A DNA stretch of 64,000 nt from Pseudomonas sp. ATCC 13867 (GCF_000349845.1 NC_020829.1:1798001-1862000), one strand, 5' to 3'. Shown: positions 17,921-26,835, counted from the first letter of the stretch. A program made the numbers and translations. Notes: generated by a model not told the origin, from the letters alone.

Positions 17921-19024
17921 TCAGCGTTGCCCCAGGCGCACCAGCAGGCTGACCAGTTCGGCCTGGCGGCTGGTCTGGGTCTTGCGGAACAGTGCGCGCA
18001 GTTGGCTGCGGATGGTATTGATCGAGGTACCCAGGTGTTCGGCGCACTGTTCCGGCGTCAGGCCGCGGACCAGCAGGTCGCCCAGGCGCCGCTCGGCCGG
18101 GGTGAGGCCGAAGAGTTCGCCGAGCAGGCTGCCCTGGCGTTGCGGATCGAGCAGGGCGAGCAGGGCCAGCGGGCGTTGGAAGCTCTGGTTGAAGCCGGCC
18201 TCGGCCGGCACGGGGGTGACCAGCAGCTCCAGTCCGCTGCCGTCGCTCAGTGGCAGCCAGCCCGCCTGTCCCTTGCCCTGGCGCGGTGCGGCATGGCGCA
18301 CCAGCGATTGCAGGCGGGCGTTGTGCTGGCGGCATTGCAGGCGGCCGAAGATTTCATGAAACGTCGGCTTGTGCTGCCTGAGCCGCTGCTGGGCGGCCTG
18401 GTTGGCGTAGAGCACCCGGGTATCGCCATCCAGCAGCCAGAGCGGCGTGGGGTGCAGGTCGACCAGCAGGTCGCGCTTGGCCAGCTCCTGGCGCATGTCG
18501 CCGACCCGTTCGAACATCTGCGCCGCGCGGACCAGATGCTGGCTCAGGCGGCTCAGCAGGGCCTGTTCGGCGGGGGTGGGGTCGCGCGCGCCGACGCTGG
18601 TCAGCACCGACAGGTAGATGCCGGCGCTGGTCTGCTCGTTGATCTTCAGGCAGGAGATGTTCTGCATCCCGTTGGGGCGCTGGAACTCCTGGTAATAGGG
18701 ATCGCGGCAGATCCGCTCCGGGCCGTACTCCGCCAGGTCGTGGTACCAGTTGCCCACGGGGCGGTGGAGCATGAAGCCCTTGGACGGATCGATATTGCAG
18801 TAGTCGCGGTTATAGAGATCGATGGCGCTGGGGTCGCACAGGTTGATCTCGCTGGCCAGGGCGTCGTCCCGGGTCTGGTCCCAGAACAGCAGGGCGCCCT
18901 GCTGGCGGCCGGTGGCATCGATCAGGCCGGAGAGCAAGGGCAGCCAGGCGCCCTCGTCGAGTACGCATTCATAGGAAAGCCCCACCAGTTGGTCGTACAG
19001 CGCTTCCATGTCCCGAGACGGCAT
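17921..19024 (-). CDS. LuxR-type transcriptional regulator
   Basis: A 367-residue regulator whose C-terminal 65 residues form a LuxR/GerE helix-turn-helix (LTPAERRLGDLLVRGLTPEQCAEHLGTSINTIRSQLRALFRKT). The N-terminal 300 residues include a PAS-like segment (about 195-240, with PTPLWLLDGDTRVLYANQAA) but no autoinducer-binding domain was recognised. GGAG eight bases before ATG 19024 supports MPSRDMEALYDQLVG as the start, not the ATG at 19072. It faces rbdA across a 328-bp divergent region. Regulation of the adjacent methyltransferase is a plausible but untested role. Confidence 0.82.
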   Translation of the reverse strand: MPSRDMEALYDQLVGLSYECVLDEGAWLPLLSGLIDATGRQQGALLFWDQTRDDALASEINLCDPSAIDLYNRDYCNIDPSKGFMLHRPVGNWYHDLAEYGPERICRDPYYQEFQRPNGMQNISCLKINEQTSAGIYLSVLTSVGARDPTPAEQALLSRLSQHLVRAAQMFERVGDMRQELAKRDLLVDLHPTPLWLLDGDTRVLYANQAAQQRLRQHKPTFHEIFGRLQCRQHNARLQSLVRHAAPRQGKGQAGWLPLSDGSGLELLVTPVPAEAGFNQSFQRPLALLALLDPQRQGSLLGELFGLTPAERRLGDLLVRGLTPEQCAEHLGTSINTIRSQLRALFRKTQTSRQAELVSLLVRLGQR

Positions 19025-19352
19025 GGGATTTCTCCGGCCTTGCAGATTGCACGATTGGCTGAGGTATGGCACATGGCCTTGTGTCGCGCAAGGCAGCGCA
19101 AAGGCGCGCCACCACTGCCCGTCGGTCGGATGCGGGGCTTCCGACGAATGGTGAATAAAGGCACCGTGCTACCAGTGTTTGGCCGGGTCGACGCTTCGTC
19201 AGCCGACCAGGCGCCCGGCCATGCGGTTTGAGGATTTTCCGTGATCGGCTATGAGTAAAAGGTAGTCAGACAGAAAGTCCCCACGGCGGCGCGAACCCGA
19301 GCCGCCCGGTGTGGCTTGCCAGGGATAAGAAGAAAGGAAGTCGAAGCGCGTT
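19025..19352. other. Divergent intergenic region, LuxR gene / rbdA
   Basis: This 328-bp gap separates divergently transcribed genes and must hold both promoters. No gene, REP or clear palindrome was found. AAGGAAG just before 19353 is the likely rbdA ribosome site. Confidence 0.6.
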
Positions 19353-21812
19353 ATGGATGCCTTGGGACTTTTGCCAATCCGTCGAAGAACCCGGCTGCTG
19401 CGGCTGGTATGGCCGTTCATGGCGGTGGTACTGCTGCAGGCGCTGATCGGCGCGGGCAGTCTGTACATTCTTTCCGGCGTACGGGCCTACGTGGGCGGCG
19501 AAAGTCTCTGGTCGAAGGGGCAGAAGGACGCCATCCATTACCTGCAGCGCTACGGCCAGACCCGCGATACGGAAGATTACCGCCGCTACCAGGCGGCCAT
19601 CGCCATTCCGCTGGGCGACCGTACCTTCCGCACGGCCCTCGATCAGGTGCCGCCCGATATCGAGCGGGCGCGGCGTGGCGCGCTGGACGGTGGCAACCAC
19701 CCGGACGACGTCGGAAGCCTGATCTGGCTGTACCGCTACTTCCACGAATACAGCTTCTTCGATGAGGCGGTGAAGCGCTGGATCGTCGGGGACGCCTACC
19801 TCGACCAGCTCCTGCAAGTGGCCGACGAAATGCATGCACGGATCCAGGCCGGCACCGTCAGCCCGGGCGACCTGAGCTACTGGAGCAGCCGTATCCAGGG
19901 CATCAACGACGGTGTGACGCCCGCCGCTATGGCCTTCTCCGCCGCCCTGGGCAAGGGCTCGCGGATGCTGATGTGGATGCTGCTGGTGGTCAATTGCCTG
20001 GTGGGGCTGGCCTTGATCATCCTGGCGGTCTGGCGGACCCGCAAGCTGGTGCGCCAGCAACGAGCCTTCGAAAGTGCCCTGGACACCGAGAAGGAGCGTG
20101 CGCAGACCACCCTGGCGGCGATCGGCGACGGCGTGGTCACCCTCGATTCCCAGGAGTGCATCGCCTATTTCAACCCCGCCGCCGAACGCCTGATCGGCTG
20201 GGACAGCGCGATGGCCGTCGGCCTGCCGCTGCGCTCGCTGCTGCGGGTGTTCGACGAGAGCGACCAGGAGGAGGGCTTGCCGCTGGTGGGGCAGATCCTG
20301 CGGGGCGAGGTGGATGGCGGCAGCGAGTCGAGCAAGCTGATCCAGCGGCTGGACGGCACCAGCGTGGCGGTGACCCTGGTGGGCACGCCGATCCATGCCG
20401 ACGGTCGCGTGGTTGGCGTGGTGCTGGTGATGCATGACATGACCCGCGAACGCCAGTACATGGCCAGTCTGTCGTGGCAGGCGACCCACGACGCCCTGAC
20501 CGGCCTGACCAACCGCCGCGAGTTCGAGTTTCGCCTCAAGCAGGCGTTGGAACGCTCCGCGCACATGGATGACCGCCATGCGCTGATGTACCTGGACCTG
20601 GACCAGTTCAAGCTGGTCAACGACACCTGCGGCCACGCCGCCGGCGACGAGCTGTTGCGCCAGGTCTGCTCGGTGCTGCAGCAGTGCCTGCGCGACGGCG
20701 ACACCCTGGCGCGGCTGGGGGGCGACGAGTTCGGCATCCTGCTGGAGAACTGTCCGCCAGAAATGGCGGAGCAGATCGGCGAGCGTATCCGCCTGACCGT
20801 CCAGGGCCTGCACTTCATCTGGGAAGCCCGGCCGTTCAACATCACCGTCAGCATCGGCGTGGTGCACGTGTCGTCGCTGCTGGTGTCGGTGGAAGAGGCG
20901 CTGCGCTGCGCCGACATGGCCTGCTACATGGCCAAGGAAAAGGGCCGCAACCGGGCCCAGGTGTTCCGTCCCGACGATACCGAGCTGTCGACCCGCGTCG
21001 GCGAGATGGCGTGGGTCCAGCGCATCCGCCTGGCGCTGGACGAGGAGCGCTTCTGCCTCTACGCACAACCGATCTTCCCGGTCGATCCGCGCGCGCAGGA
21101 GGGCGCCCACGTCGAGCTGCTGCTGCGCCTGAACGACGAGTGCGGCCGGCTGGTGGCACCGATCAACTTCATCCCCGCCGCGGAGCGCTATGGCCTGATG
21201 CCGGACATCGACCGCTGGGTGGTCGAGAGCGCCTTCAAGACCCTGGCCGCCCGTGCGGCGGAGGGGGACTACGAGCCGATCCAGACCTGCGCGATCAACC
21301 TGTCCGGGGCAACCGTCGGCGATGACACCTTCCTCGACTTCCTGCGCGACCTGCAGCCGCGCTACGGCATTGCCCCGGCGAGCATCTGCTTCGAGGTCAC
21401 CGAAACCAGCGCGATCGCCAACCTGGTCAACGCCACGCGCTTCATCCAGGAGCTCAAGGCCCTGGGCTACCGCTTCTCCCTCGATGACTTCTGCGCCGGC
21501 ATGTCCTCCTTCGTCTACCTCAAGCACCTGCCGGTGGACTACCTGAAAATCGACGGCAGCTTCATCAAGGACATGCTCGACGACCCCATCGACCGGGCGA
21601 TGGTCCAGGTGATCAACCAGATCGGCCACGTCATGGGCAAGCGCACGGTGGCCGAGTTCGTCGAGTCGCTGGAAATCCTCGAAGTGTTGCGGGAAATCGG
21701 CGTCGATTACGCTCAGGGGTATGGCCTGGCTCGGCCGCAACCTTTCAACCGGAGCTTCCTGCGCGAGACGGAAATGGCGACCGTTGGGTCGAACACAACC
21801 TCCGGACGGTGA
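19353..21812 (+). CDS. rbdA: Dual GGDEF-EAL c-di-GMP enzyme RbdA
   Basis: An 819-residue inner-membrane protein: TM1 (about 20-42), a 160-residue periplasmic sensor, TM2 (about 207-229), PAS (about 245-365), GGDEF and EAL domains. GGDEF is intact (about 456-460) and is preceded five residues earlier by RDGD, a product-inhibition I-site. The EAL motif is ELL with the metal-binding Glu kept (about 588). Other EAL residues (INLSG, FEVTET, LDDFCAG, LKIDGSF, AEFVES) are present, so phosphodiesterase activity is expected. Architecture and position just before the TenA-like/MDR genes match P. aeruginosa RbdA (PA0861), which promotes biofilm dispersal. Confidence 0.85.
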   Translation: MDALGLLPIRRRTRLLRLVWPFMAVVLLQALIGAGSLYILSGVRAYVGGESLWSKGQKDAIHYLQRYGQTRDTEDYRRYQAAIAIPLGDRTFRTALDQVPPDIERARRGALDGGNHPDDVGSLIWLYRYFHEYSFFDEAVKRWIVGDAYLDQLLQVADEMHARIQAGTVSPGDLSYWSSRIQGINDGVTPAAMAFSAALGKGSRMLMWMLLVVNCLVGLALIILAVWRTRKLVRQQRAFESALDTEKERAQTTLAAIGDGVVTLDSQECIAYFNPAAERLIGWDSAMAVGLPLRSLLRVFDESDQEEGLPLVGQILRGEVDGGSESSKLIQRLDGTSVAVTLVGTPIHADGRVVGVVLVMHDMTRERQYMASLSWQATHDALTGLTNRREFEFRLKQALERSAHMDDRHALMYLDLDQFKLVNDTCGHAAGDELLRQVCSVLQQCLRDGDTLARLGGDEFGILLENCPPEMAEQIGERIRLTVQGLHFIWEARPFNITVSIGVVHVSSLLVSVEEALRCADMACYMAKEKGRNRAQVFRPDDTELSTRVGEMAWVQRIRLALDEERFCLYAQPIFPVDPRAQEGAHVELLLRLNDECGRLVAPINFIPAAERYGLMPDIDRWVVESAFKTLAARAAEGDYEPIQTCAINLSGATVGDDTFLDFLRDLQPRYGIAPASICFEVTETSAIANLVNATRFIQELKALGYRFSLDDFCAGMSSFVYLKHLPVDYLKIDGSFIKDMLDDPIDRAMVQVINQIGHVMGKRTVAEFVESLEILEVLREIGVDYAQGYGLARPQPFNRSFLRETEMATVGSNTTSGR

Positions 21813-21888
21813 CGCCAGGCGCGCAGAGGACTAATCTGAGGCCAGTCTTACCGGTGCTTGCATGGATCGATCGGCAACGGAGCCTTGG

Positions 21889-22680
21889 ATGAACGAAACC
21901 TTTGTTCGCAGTGGGCCGCTCAAGGAGCTTTCCAGTTATCCCCTCTGGGCCCAGCGCCTGGTGCAGGACTGCGAGAGCAGCCGCCAGGCGGTGGTCGGCC
22001 ATCCGCTCTACGCGCGCATGCGTGACGGCCAGCTCAGCCGCCAGACCCTGCGCGCCTTCCTCATCGGCGGCTGGCCGGTGGTGGAGCAGTTCCCCCTGTA
22101 CATGTCGCAGAACCTGCTCAAGACCCGCTTCGGCCGCAGCCCCGGCGAGGACATGGCGCGGCGCTGGCTGATGCGCAACATCCGCGTCGAGCTCAACCAC
22201 GCCGATTACTGGCTGCGCTGGGCCGAAACCTACGGCGTGACCCTGGGCGAACTCAAGGTCCAACTGGTGCCGGCCGAGCTGCATGCCCTCAGCCACTGGT
22301 GCTGGCACACCAGCGCCAGCGACGAGCTGGCGCTGGCGATGGCGGCCACCAACTACGCCATCGAGGGCGCCACCGGCGAGTGGTCGGCGCTGGTCTGCTC
22401 CACCGACGCCTACGAACGCACTCTGCCGGCGGGCAGCCGCAAGGACGGCATGCGCTGGCTGAAGATGCACGCCCGCTACGACGACGATCATCCGTGGGAG
22501 GCGCTGGAGATCATCTGCACCCTCTGCGGCCCGCAACTCGCGGTGTCGCGCTGCCTGGCGCTGTGCGAGGCGATCTGCAAGAGCTATGGCTACATGCGCA
22601 TGTTCCTCGACCACTGCATGGCGCTGGAGCAGGCGCAAGGCGACTCGCGGCGACGGCCGATGCAGCAGGCGGCGGGCTGA
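21889..22680 (+). CDS. TenA/heme-oxygenase-fold protein
   Basis: A 263-residue all-helical protein of the TenA/PqqC/heme-oxygenase-like superfamily. It has FLIGGWPVVEQFPLYMSQNLLKT, a metal-type Glu/His set (ELNHADYWLRWAE) and NYAIEGATGEWS, recalling iron-containing redox enzymes of this fold. GGAG six bases before ATG 21889 supports this start over ATG 21862. The gene follows rbdA in the same direction with a 76-bp gap, as PA0862 does in PAO1 as recalled. The reaction is unknown. Thiaminase activity is not supported, because no thiamine genes are nearby. Confidence 0.7.
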   Translation: MNETFVRSGPLKELSSYPLWAQRLVQDCESSRQAVVGHPLYARMRDGQLSRQTLRAFLIGGWPVVEQFPLYMSQNLLKTRFGRSPGEDMARRWLMRNIRVELNHADYWLRWAETYGVTLGELKVQLVPAELHALSHWCWHTSASDELALAMAATNYAIEGATGEWSALVCSTDAYERTLPAGSRKDGMRWLKMHARYDDDHPWEALEIICTLCGPQLAVSRCLALCEAICKSYGYMRMFLDHCMALEQAQGDSRRRPMQQAAG

Positions 22681-22708
22681 GAGGGGAACCTCCTGGCCCC
22701 GTCCAGCC

Positions 22709-23665
22709 TCAGGGCACGAGAATGATCTTCTCGCTGCTCCCCTCATTGACCTCGTGATAACGCTGCACCCCCTCGCTCAGCGGCACTTCGCGCAGACCGG
22801 TCGGCAGCGGTAGCCTGCCATCGTCGAACCATTGGCCGAACTCGCGCAGCATCGCGGCGCAGGCGACTGTGTCGTACAGCAGTGAATTCACCCCCACCAC
22901 CGAGCCGCCGCGTCGGTACAGCGCCAGGGTCGGCAGGTGCACGTGGCCGTCCACCGGCGCGGCGATGATGGCGATGCGGCCGAAGGTGGCCAAGGCGGTG
23001 ACGGCTGCCGGCAGCCAGAAGCCGGTGGTGTCGAAGATCACCTCGGCGCCGCCGGGGAAGTGCTCTTCCACCTGCGCGGGCAGCGTTTCGGCGGAACCCA
23101 GCAGGATGCTCCGGACACCTTGCGCCTGCAGTTCCGCCTGCGACCCGGTGCGGCGCACCGCGACCAGCACCTCGGCGCCACGGGCCTTGGCCAGGGCGAT
23201 GGCGGCGGCGCCGACGGCGCCCGAACCGATCACCAGCAGACGGGTGCCCGCACACACCTGGCTGCGCTCCAGCGCGTCCCAGGCGGTGGTGTAGGGCACG
23301 CCGCAACTGGCGGCCTGGGCGAAGCTCATGCGCTCGGGCATCGGCGCCACGCCGCCGGCCGGCACGCTCATCAGTTGCGCATGGCTGCCGTTGCGGGTGA
23401 AGCCCAGCCCCTTGCCGGTGCCCCAGACGGACTTGCCGAGCAGCTCGGCCGGGCCTTTCACCACGGTCCCGGCGAAATCGCGGCCCGGCACGCGCGGCAG
23501 GGTGGTGTAGGGGAAGCGGCCGAGGACGTTCTTCACGTCACTGGGGTTCAGGCCGGCGGCATGGATTTCCACCAGGACCTCGCCGGCGGCGGGCACCGGG
23601 TCGGGCAGTTCGGTGAAACTCAGGGCGGCGAGGTCGCCGGTACGGTCGAATTGCAGGGCTTTCAT
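22709..23665 (-). CDS. MDR-family NADPH:quinone oxidoreductase / alcohol dehydrogenase-like
   Basis: A 318-residue medium-chain dehydrogenase. It has a GroES-like N-terminal domain (HAAGLNPSDVKNVLGRFP, then RVPGRDFAGTVV) and a Rossmann domain with LLVIGSGAVGAAAIALAKARGAEV (about 145-168). The zinc ligands of true alcohol dehydrogenases are not apparent, so a quinone-reductase-like NADPH enzyme is more likely. It is convergent with the TenA-like gene and lies upstream of the XapX gene in the window (PA0863 in PAO1 as recalled). Confidence 0.8.
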   Translation of the reverse strand: MKALQFDRTGDLAALSFTELPDPVPAAGEVLVEIHAAGLNPSDVKNVLGRFPYTTLPRVPGRDFAGTVVKGPAELLGKSVWGTGKGLGFTRNGSHAQLMSVPAGGVAPMPERMSFAQAASCGVPYTTAWDALERSQVCAGTRLLVIGSGAVGAAAIALAKARGAEVLVAVRRTGSQAELQAQGVRSILLGSAETLPAQVEEHFPGGAEVIFDTTGFWLPAAVTALATFGRIAIIAAPVDGHVHLPTLALYRRGGSVVGVNSLLYDTVACAAMLREFGQWFDDGRLPLPTGLREVPLSEGVQRYHEVNEGSSEKIILVP

Positions 23666-23699
23666 GGCACGGGTCCGTAACAGTGAGAGGAAGGTCGAG

Positions 23700-23861
23700 T
23701 CAGTGCAGCCAGCGGTTGAGCAGCGGCAGGGCGTTCTCGCCGATCTGCATGCCCAGCAGGCCGACCAGCGCCACCAGCGGTGGGGCCGGCGAACGGAAAT
23801 CGAGGAAGTGGTAGGCCAGGCCGACGGCGAGGCCGATGGCCAGGGAGATCAGGTAGCTCAT
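23700..23861 (-). CDS. Small XapX-domain membrane protein
   Basis: A 53-residue hydrophobic protein with LAIGLAVGLAYHFLDFRSPAPPLVALVGLLGMQIGE, the XapX/DUF1427 pattern. It has two transmembrane helices joined by the Pro-rich turn. Such proteins are small inner-membrane proteins of unknown function often found next to oxidoreductases. GAGGACACC precedes ATG 23861. It lies just upstream of the MDR gene on the same strand (34 bp), so it is probably the first gene of a two-gene operon. Confidence 0.75.
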   Translation of the reverse strand: MSYLISLAIGLAVGLAYHFLDFRSPAPPLVALVGLLGMQIGENALPLLNRWLH

Positions 23862-24002
23862 GGTGTCCTCCGCGCGAGGCTCGGCGGTTGAAGGGGGATG
23901 AGTGAAGTCTAGGGCGGGGGACCGGCTGGCGCCGGTCATCGGCTTCGGAATATCGGACAGATGTGTGGTGGGGGATTGGACGGGGTTGGCTCACTGGCTC
24001 CC

Positions 24003-24026
24003 GTAGGAGCGGACTCCGTCCGCGAT
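24003..24026 (+). repeat. Single family-2 REP
   Basis: One full 24-bp copy of the GTAGGAGCGGACTCCGTC-type REP with no inverted partner nearby. It is followed at 24033 by half of the GTAGGGCG/GTTATCCGCC repeat type seen again at 29580. Confidence 0.8.
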
Positions 24027-24051
24027 GCTCTTGTAGGGCGAGTAACGCGTA

Positions 24052-24633
24052 GCATTATCCGCCGTCTTGCCCGGTGTTCCTGCGCTGCTTCGGCGTGCTC
24101 GGATGTCTTCTGTTTCGCCCCCTCGGGCGAGTTACTTTCTCAAACGACAGAAAGTAACCAAAGGTCTTTGCCCCATCATCCGGGTCCCGCTTCGCGGGAC
24201 TTCCCTCGCTCCATCGAAGTTTCAGGGGCACGCCGCGAAGGGCCATCCCTGGCCCATCGCGGCTCTCGCGGCATCCATGCCGCTCAACCCCTTAAACTCC
24301 GATTCCACTCGGCCTCCTGAAGGGGCGCTCCGGCGTGTGCGGAGGTTTCTCTGGAAACCGATTTTTGTAGGAGCGAGCTTGCTCGCGAACAAATGTCCCG
24401 GCTGCATCAGCGCTGGGCGGTTCGCGAGCAAGCTCGCTCCTACGAAGAACCATCCAGCATGAAACAGCCAAAGTTGCAGGCGCGCACAGAGTCCCGTCAG
24501 GAGGCCGGATGTCGGGACGAGCCCTTTTGGTTCCTTTTGGGGCCCAAAAGGGACTCGCCCGAGGGGGCGAAACAAAATCTTTCAGCACATGCCGAAGCGG
24601 CGCAGAAACGCCGTACGAGACGGCAGATAACGC
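24052..24633. mobile_element. 582-bp element with 81-bp terminal inverted repeats (no transposase)
   Basis: The left end 24052-24132 and the right end 24553-24633 align as inverted repeats over 81 bp with no gap, 64 positions identical, and the inner 21 bp (TTTCGCCCCCTCGGGCGAGT core) perfect. Immediately inside each end is a different hairpin: TACTTTCT/AGAAAGTA at 24133-24156 on the left and CCTTTTGGG/CCCAAAAGG at 24533-24551 on the right. Each is followed inward by AACCAAA. The interior holds a REPIN and no convincing gene. This looks like a MITE-like or large palindromic Pseudomonas repeat. No target duplication was seen. Confidence 0.75.
24367..24443. repeat. REPIN, family 1, nested in the 582-bp element
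   Basis: Inverted REP pair at 24367-24390 and 24420-24443, identical to the other family-1 units. It lies well inside the larger inverted-repeat element, so it either inserted later or was carried with it. Confidence 0.88.
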
Positions 24634-24670
24634 ATAGGCAGCAGAAACCTGCTGCGATCCTGTGAGGCGA

Positions 24671-25438
24671 TTACTTCCCGCAATACTCCGACGGCGCCAT
24701 CCCCAACTCCCGCCGGAACATCTCGCTGAAGCTCCCCGGCTGGTAGCCCAGGGCGTGGGCGATCTGGCCCACCGGCACGCCCTCGTTGAGCTGCGCCACG
24801 GCAGTGGCCAACTGCACCTGCCGGCGCCACTGGGCGAAGCCCATGCCCAGGCTGCGCTGGAACAGGCGGGCGAGCGTGCGCACACTGGCGCCGGCGTCGG
24901 CGGCGTGTTGCTCGAAGGGGATTTCCTGCGAGGGCTCGGTCATCACCGCATGGCAGAGATTCAGCAGGCGGCGGTCCGACTCGTCCGGCAGCGGCACGCG
25001 CAGCAGCAGGCTGCGGGCACGCTGCAGTTCCAGCACGGCCAGGTGCGACAGCGCCTGGTAATAGTCGGTGTCCGGTGCGCGCTCATGCTCGACCAGATGC
25101 ACGATCAGCTCGCGCAGCAGGCCGCCGACCTCGAAGGCCTGTACCCGCTCGCCCAGCGAGTCGGCGGTGCCGGGGCGCAGGTAGATATTGCGCATCTGCA
25201 ACTCGCTGACCACGCGGATGCCGTGGGGCACCTGCGGCGGCAGCCAGACGGCGCGGTTGGGGGGCACCAGCAGGGCTTCCTGCGGGGTCTCCACCCACAT
25301 CACCCCGGACATCGCATAGAGCACCTGCCCCCAGTCGTGGGAGTGCGACTCGATGTGCAGGCCGCGCGGGTAGCTGCGGGCCAGGGCGCGGAGCGACGCG
25401 GTGGTGGCGTCGAAGTCGGGAGGAGCGGCGTGGGCCAT
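24671..25438 (-). CDS. AraC family transcriptional regulator (cupin-sensing)
   Basis: A 255-residue regulator with an N-terminal cupin-type sensor (about 25-100, with HIESHSHDWGQVLYAMSGVMWVET and PHGIRV) and a C-terminal AraC DNA-binding domain of two helix-turn-helices (about 160-250, with ASVRTLARLFQRSLGMGFAQWRRQVQLATAVAQL and ALGYQPGSFSEMFRRELGMAPSEYC). The frame is open far upstream across the next promoter, but MAHAAPPDFD at 25438 is the natural start. It is divergent from hpd, as PA0864 is in PAO1 as recalled, yet the PhhR box suggests hpd itself also answers to PhhR. Confidence 0.85.
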   Translation of the reverse strand: MAHAAPPDFDATTASLRALARSYPRGLHIESHSHDWGQVLYAMSGVMWVETPQEALLVPPNRAVWLPPQVPHGIRVVSELQMRNIYLRPGTADSLGERVQAFEVGGLLRELIVHLVEHERAPDTDYYQALSHLAVLELQRARSLLLRVPLPDESDRRLLNLCHAVMTEPSQEIPFEQHAADAGASVRTLARLFQRSLGMGFAQWRRQVQLATAVAQLNEGVPVGQIAHALGYQPGSFSEMFRRELGMAPSEYCGK

Positions 25439-25534
25439 GAACGGATTCGGCGGTGGAGATGCACCGAATGGTAGCCGCTGACCGCGCCCGCTGGCGAGCC
25501 GGGCTGCTCGCGGTGGCACGCTGGCGCACCACCT

Positions 25535-25552
25535 TGTAATGAAATCTTTACG
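25535..25552. promoter_or_regulatory. PhhR/TyrR-type box upstream of hpd
   Basis: TGTAAT-GAAATC-TTTACG matches the TyrR/PhhR consensus TGTAAA-N6-TTTACA with two changes and lies 188 bp before the hpd start. In P. putida and P. aeruginosa PhhR activates phenylalanine/tyrosine catabolic genes, hpd among them. The rest of this 301-bp divergent region shows no other clear site. Confidence 0.6.
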
Positions 25553-25739
25553 GTGCGACGGCTCGCCGCAGGGGGCTTTGGCGGGCGTAAGGTTTTCTTG
25601 CCATGCCGCCCCCGCGAGGCCGGGTGGCGGCGTGTCGGAGTGGCTTGTCCACGGCGGCGCGGACGGTTGAGATGAAGGTATTCCAGACGCCTGGACGGCC
25701 CCGCGCCGATCCAGCCGATAACGACAACGAGGAGGCCGG

Positions 25740-26825
25740 ATGAACGCCGTGACCAAGATCGAACAACACAATCCCATCGGCACCGACGGCTTCGAGTTCG
25801 TCGAATTCACCGCCCCCGACGCCCAGGGCATCCAGCAGCTGCGCCAGCTGTTCACCGGCATGGGCTTCACCGAGACCGCCAAGCACCGTTCCAAGGAAGT
25901 CTTCCTGTTCCAGCAGAACGACATCAACATCGTGCTCAACGGCAGCCCCACCGGCCATGTCCACGAGTTCGCCAAAAAACACGGCCCGAGCGCCTGCGCC
26001 ATGGCCTTCCGGGTGAAGAACGCAGCGCAGGCCGCCGCGTACGTCGAATCCCAGGGCGCGAAACTGGTGGGCAGCCACGCCAACTTCGGCGAGCTGAACA
26101 TCCCCTGCGTCGAAGGCATCGGCGGTTCGCTGCTGTATCTGGTCGACCGTTATGGCGACAAGAGCATCTACGACGTCGACTTCGAATTCATCGAAGGCCG
26201 CACCGCCCGCGACAACGCCGTCGGCCTGCTGTGCATCGACCACCTGACCCACAACGTCAAGCGCGGCCAGATGGACGTCTGGTCCGGCTTCTACGAGCGC
26301 ATCGCCAACTTCCGCGAGATCCGCTACTTCGACATCGAAGGCAAGCTCACCGGCCTGCTGTCCCGCGCCATGACCGCGCCCTGCGGCAAGATCCGCATCC
26401 CGATCAACGAGTCGGCGGACGACAAGTCGCAGATCGAGGAATTCATCCGCGAGTACCACGGCGAAGGCATCCAGCACATCGCCCTGACCACCGAGGACAT
26501 CTACGCCACCGTGCGCCAGCTGCGCGCCAACGGCGTGGATTTCATGAGCACCCCGGACACCTACTACGCCAAGGTCGACACCCGCGTCGCCGGTCACGGT
26601 GAGCCGCTGGAGCAACTGCGCGAGCTGAACATCCTCATCGACGGCGCGCCGGGCGATGACGGCATCCTGCTGCAGATCTTCACCAACACGGTGATCGGCC
26701 CGATCTTCTTCGAGATCATCCAGCGCAAGGGCAACCAGGGCTTCGGCGAGGGCAACTTCAAGGCCCTGTTCGAATCCATCGAGGAAGACCAGATTCGCCG
26801 TGGCGTGATCTCCGAGACCAAGTAA
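25740..26825 (+). CDS. hpd: 4-Hydroxyphenylpyruvate dioxygenase
   Basis: A 361-residue Fe(II) enzyme that turns 4-hydroxyphenylpyruvate into homogentisate in tyrosine breakdown. It has two glyoxalase/VOC modules. The iron ligands are expected in IDHLTHNVKRGQM (about 163), GIQHIALTTEDI (about 242) and FFEIIQRKG (Glu about 321), all visible. GGAGG 5-10 bases before ATG 25740 supports the start. maiA follows 48 bp later, so a homogentisate-pathway transcript is likely. The amino-acid permease downstream would supply the substrate. Confidence 0.96.
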   Translation: MNAVTKIEQHNPIGTDGFEFVEFTAPDAQGIQQLRQLFTGMGFTETAKHRSKEVFLFQQNDINIVLNGSPTGHVHEFAKKHGPSACAMAFRVKNAAQAAAYVESQGAKLVGSHANFGELNIPCVEGIGGSLLYLVDRYGDKSIYDVDFEFIEGRTARDNAVGLLCIDHLTHNVKRGQMDVWSGFYERIANFREIRYFDIEGKLTGLLSRAMTAPCGKIRIPINESADDKSQIEEFIREYHGEGIQHIALTTEDIYATVRQLRANGVDFMSTPDTYYAKVDTRVAGHGEPLEQLRELNILIDGAPGDDGILLQIFTNTVIGPIFFEIIQRKGNQGFGEGNFKALFESIEEDQIRRGVISETK

Positions 26826-26835
26826 CCGTCACTCG

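Noticed and set aside
16923..18335. A 470-codon version of the methyltransferase
   Set aside because: The first 178 codons overlap the LuxR gene in another frame and are Pro/Arg-rich. The natural start is ATG 17801.
19266..21740. An 824-codon open frame antisense to rbdA
   Set aside because: It mirrors the rbdA codon pattern, has no recognisable domain and no ribosome site. Long antisense frames are expected in GC-rich DNA.
24671..26119. A 482-codon version of the AraC regulator reaching across hpd
   Set aside because: The extra N terminus is antisense to hpd and its promoter. The cupin domain begins after ATG 25438.
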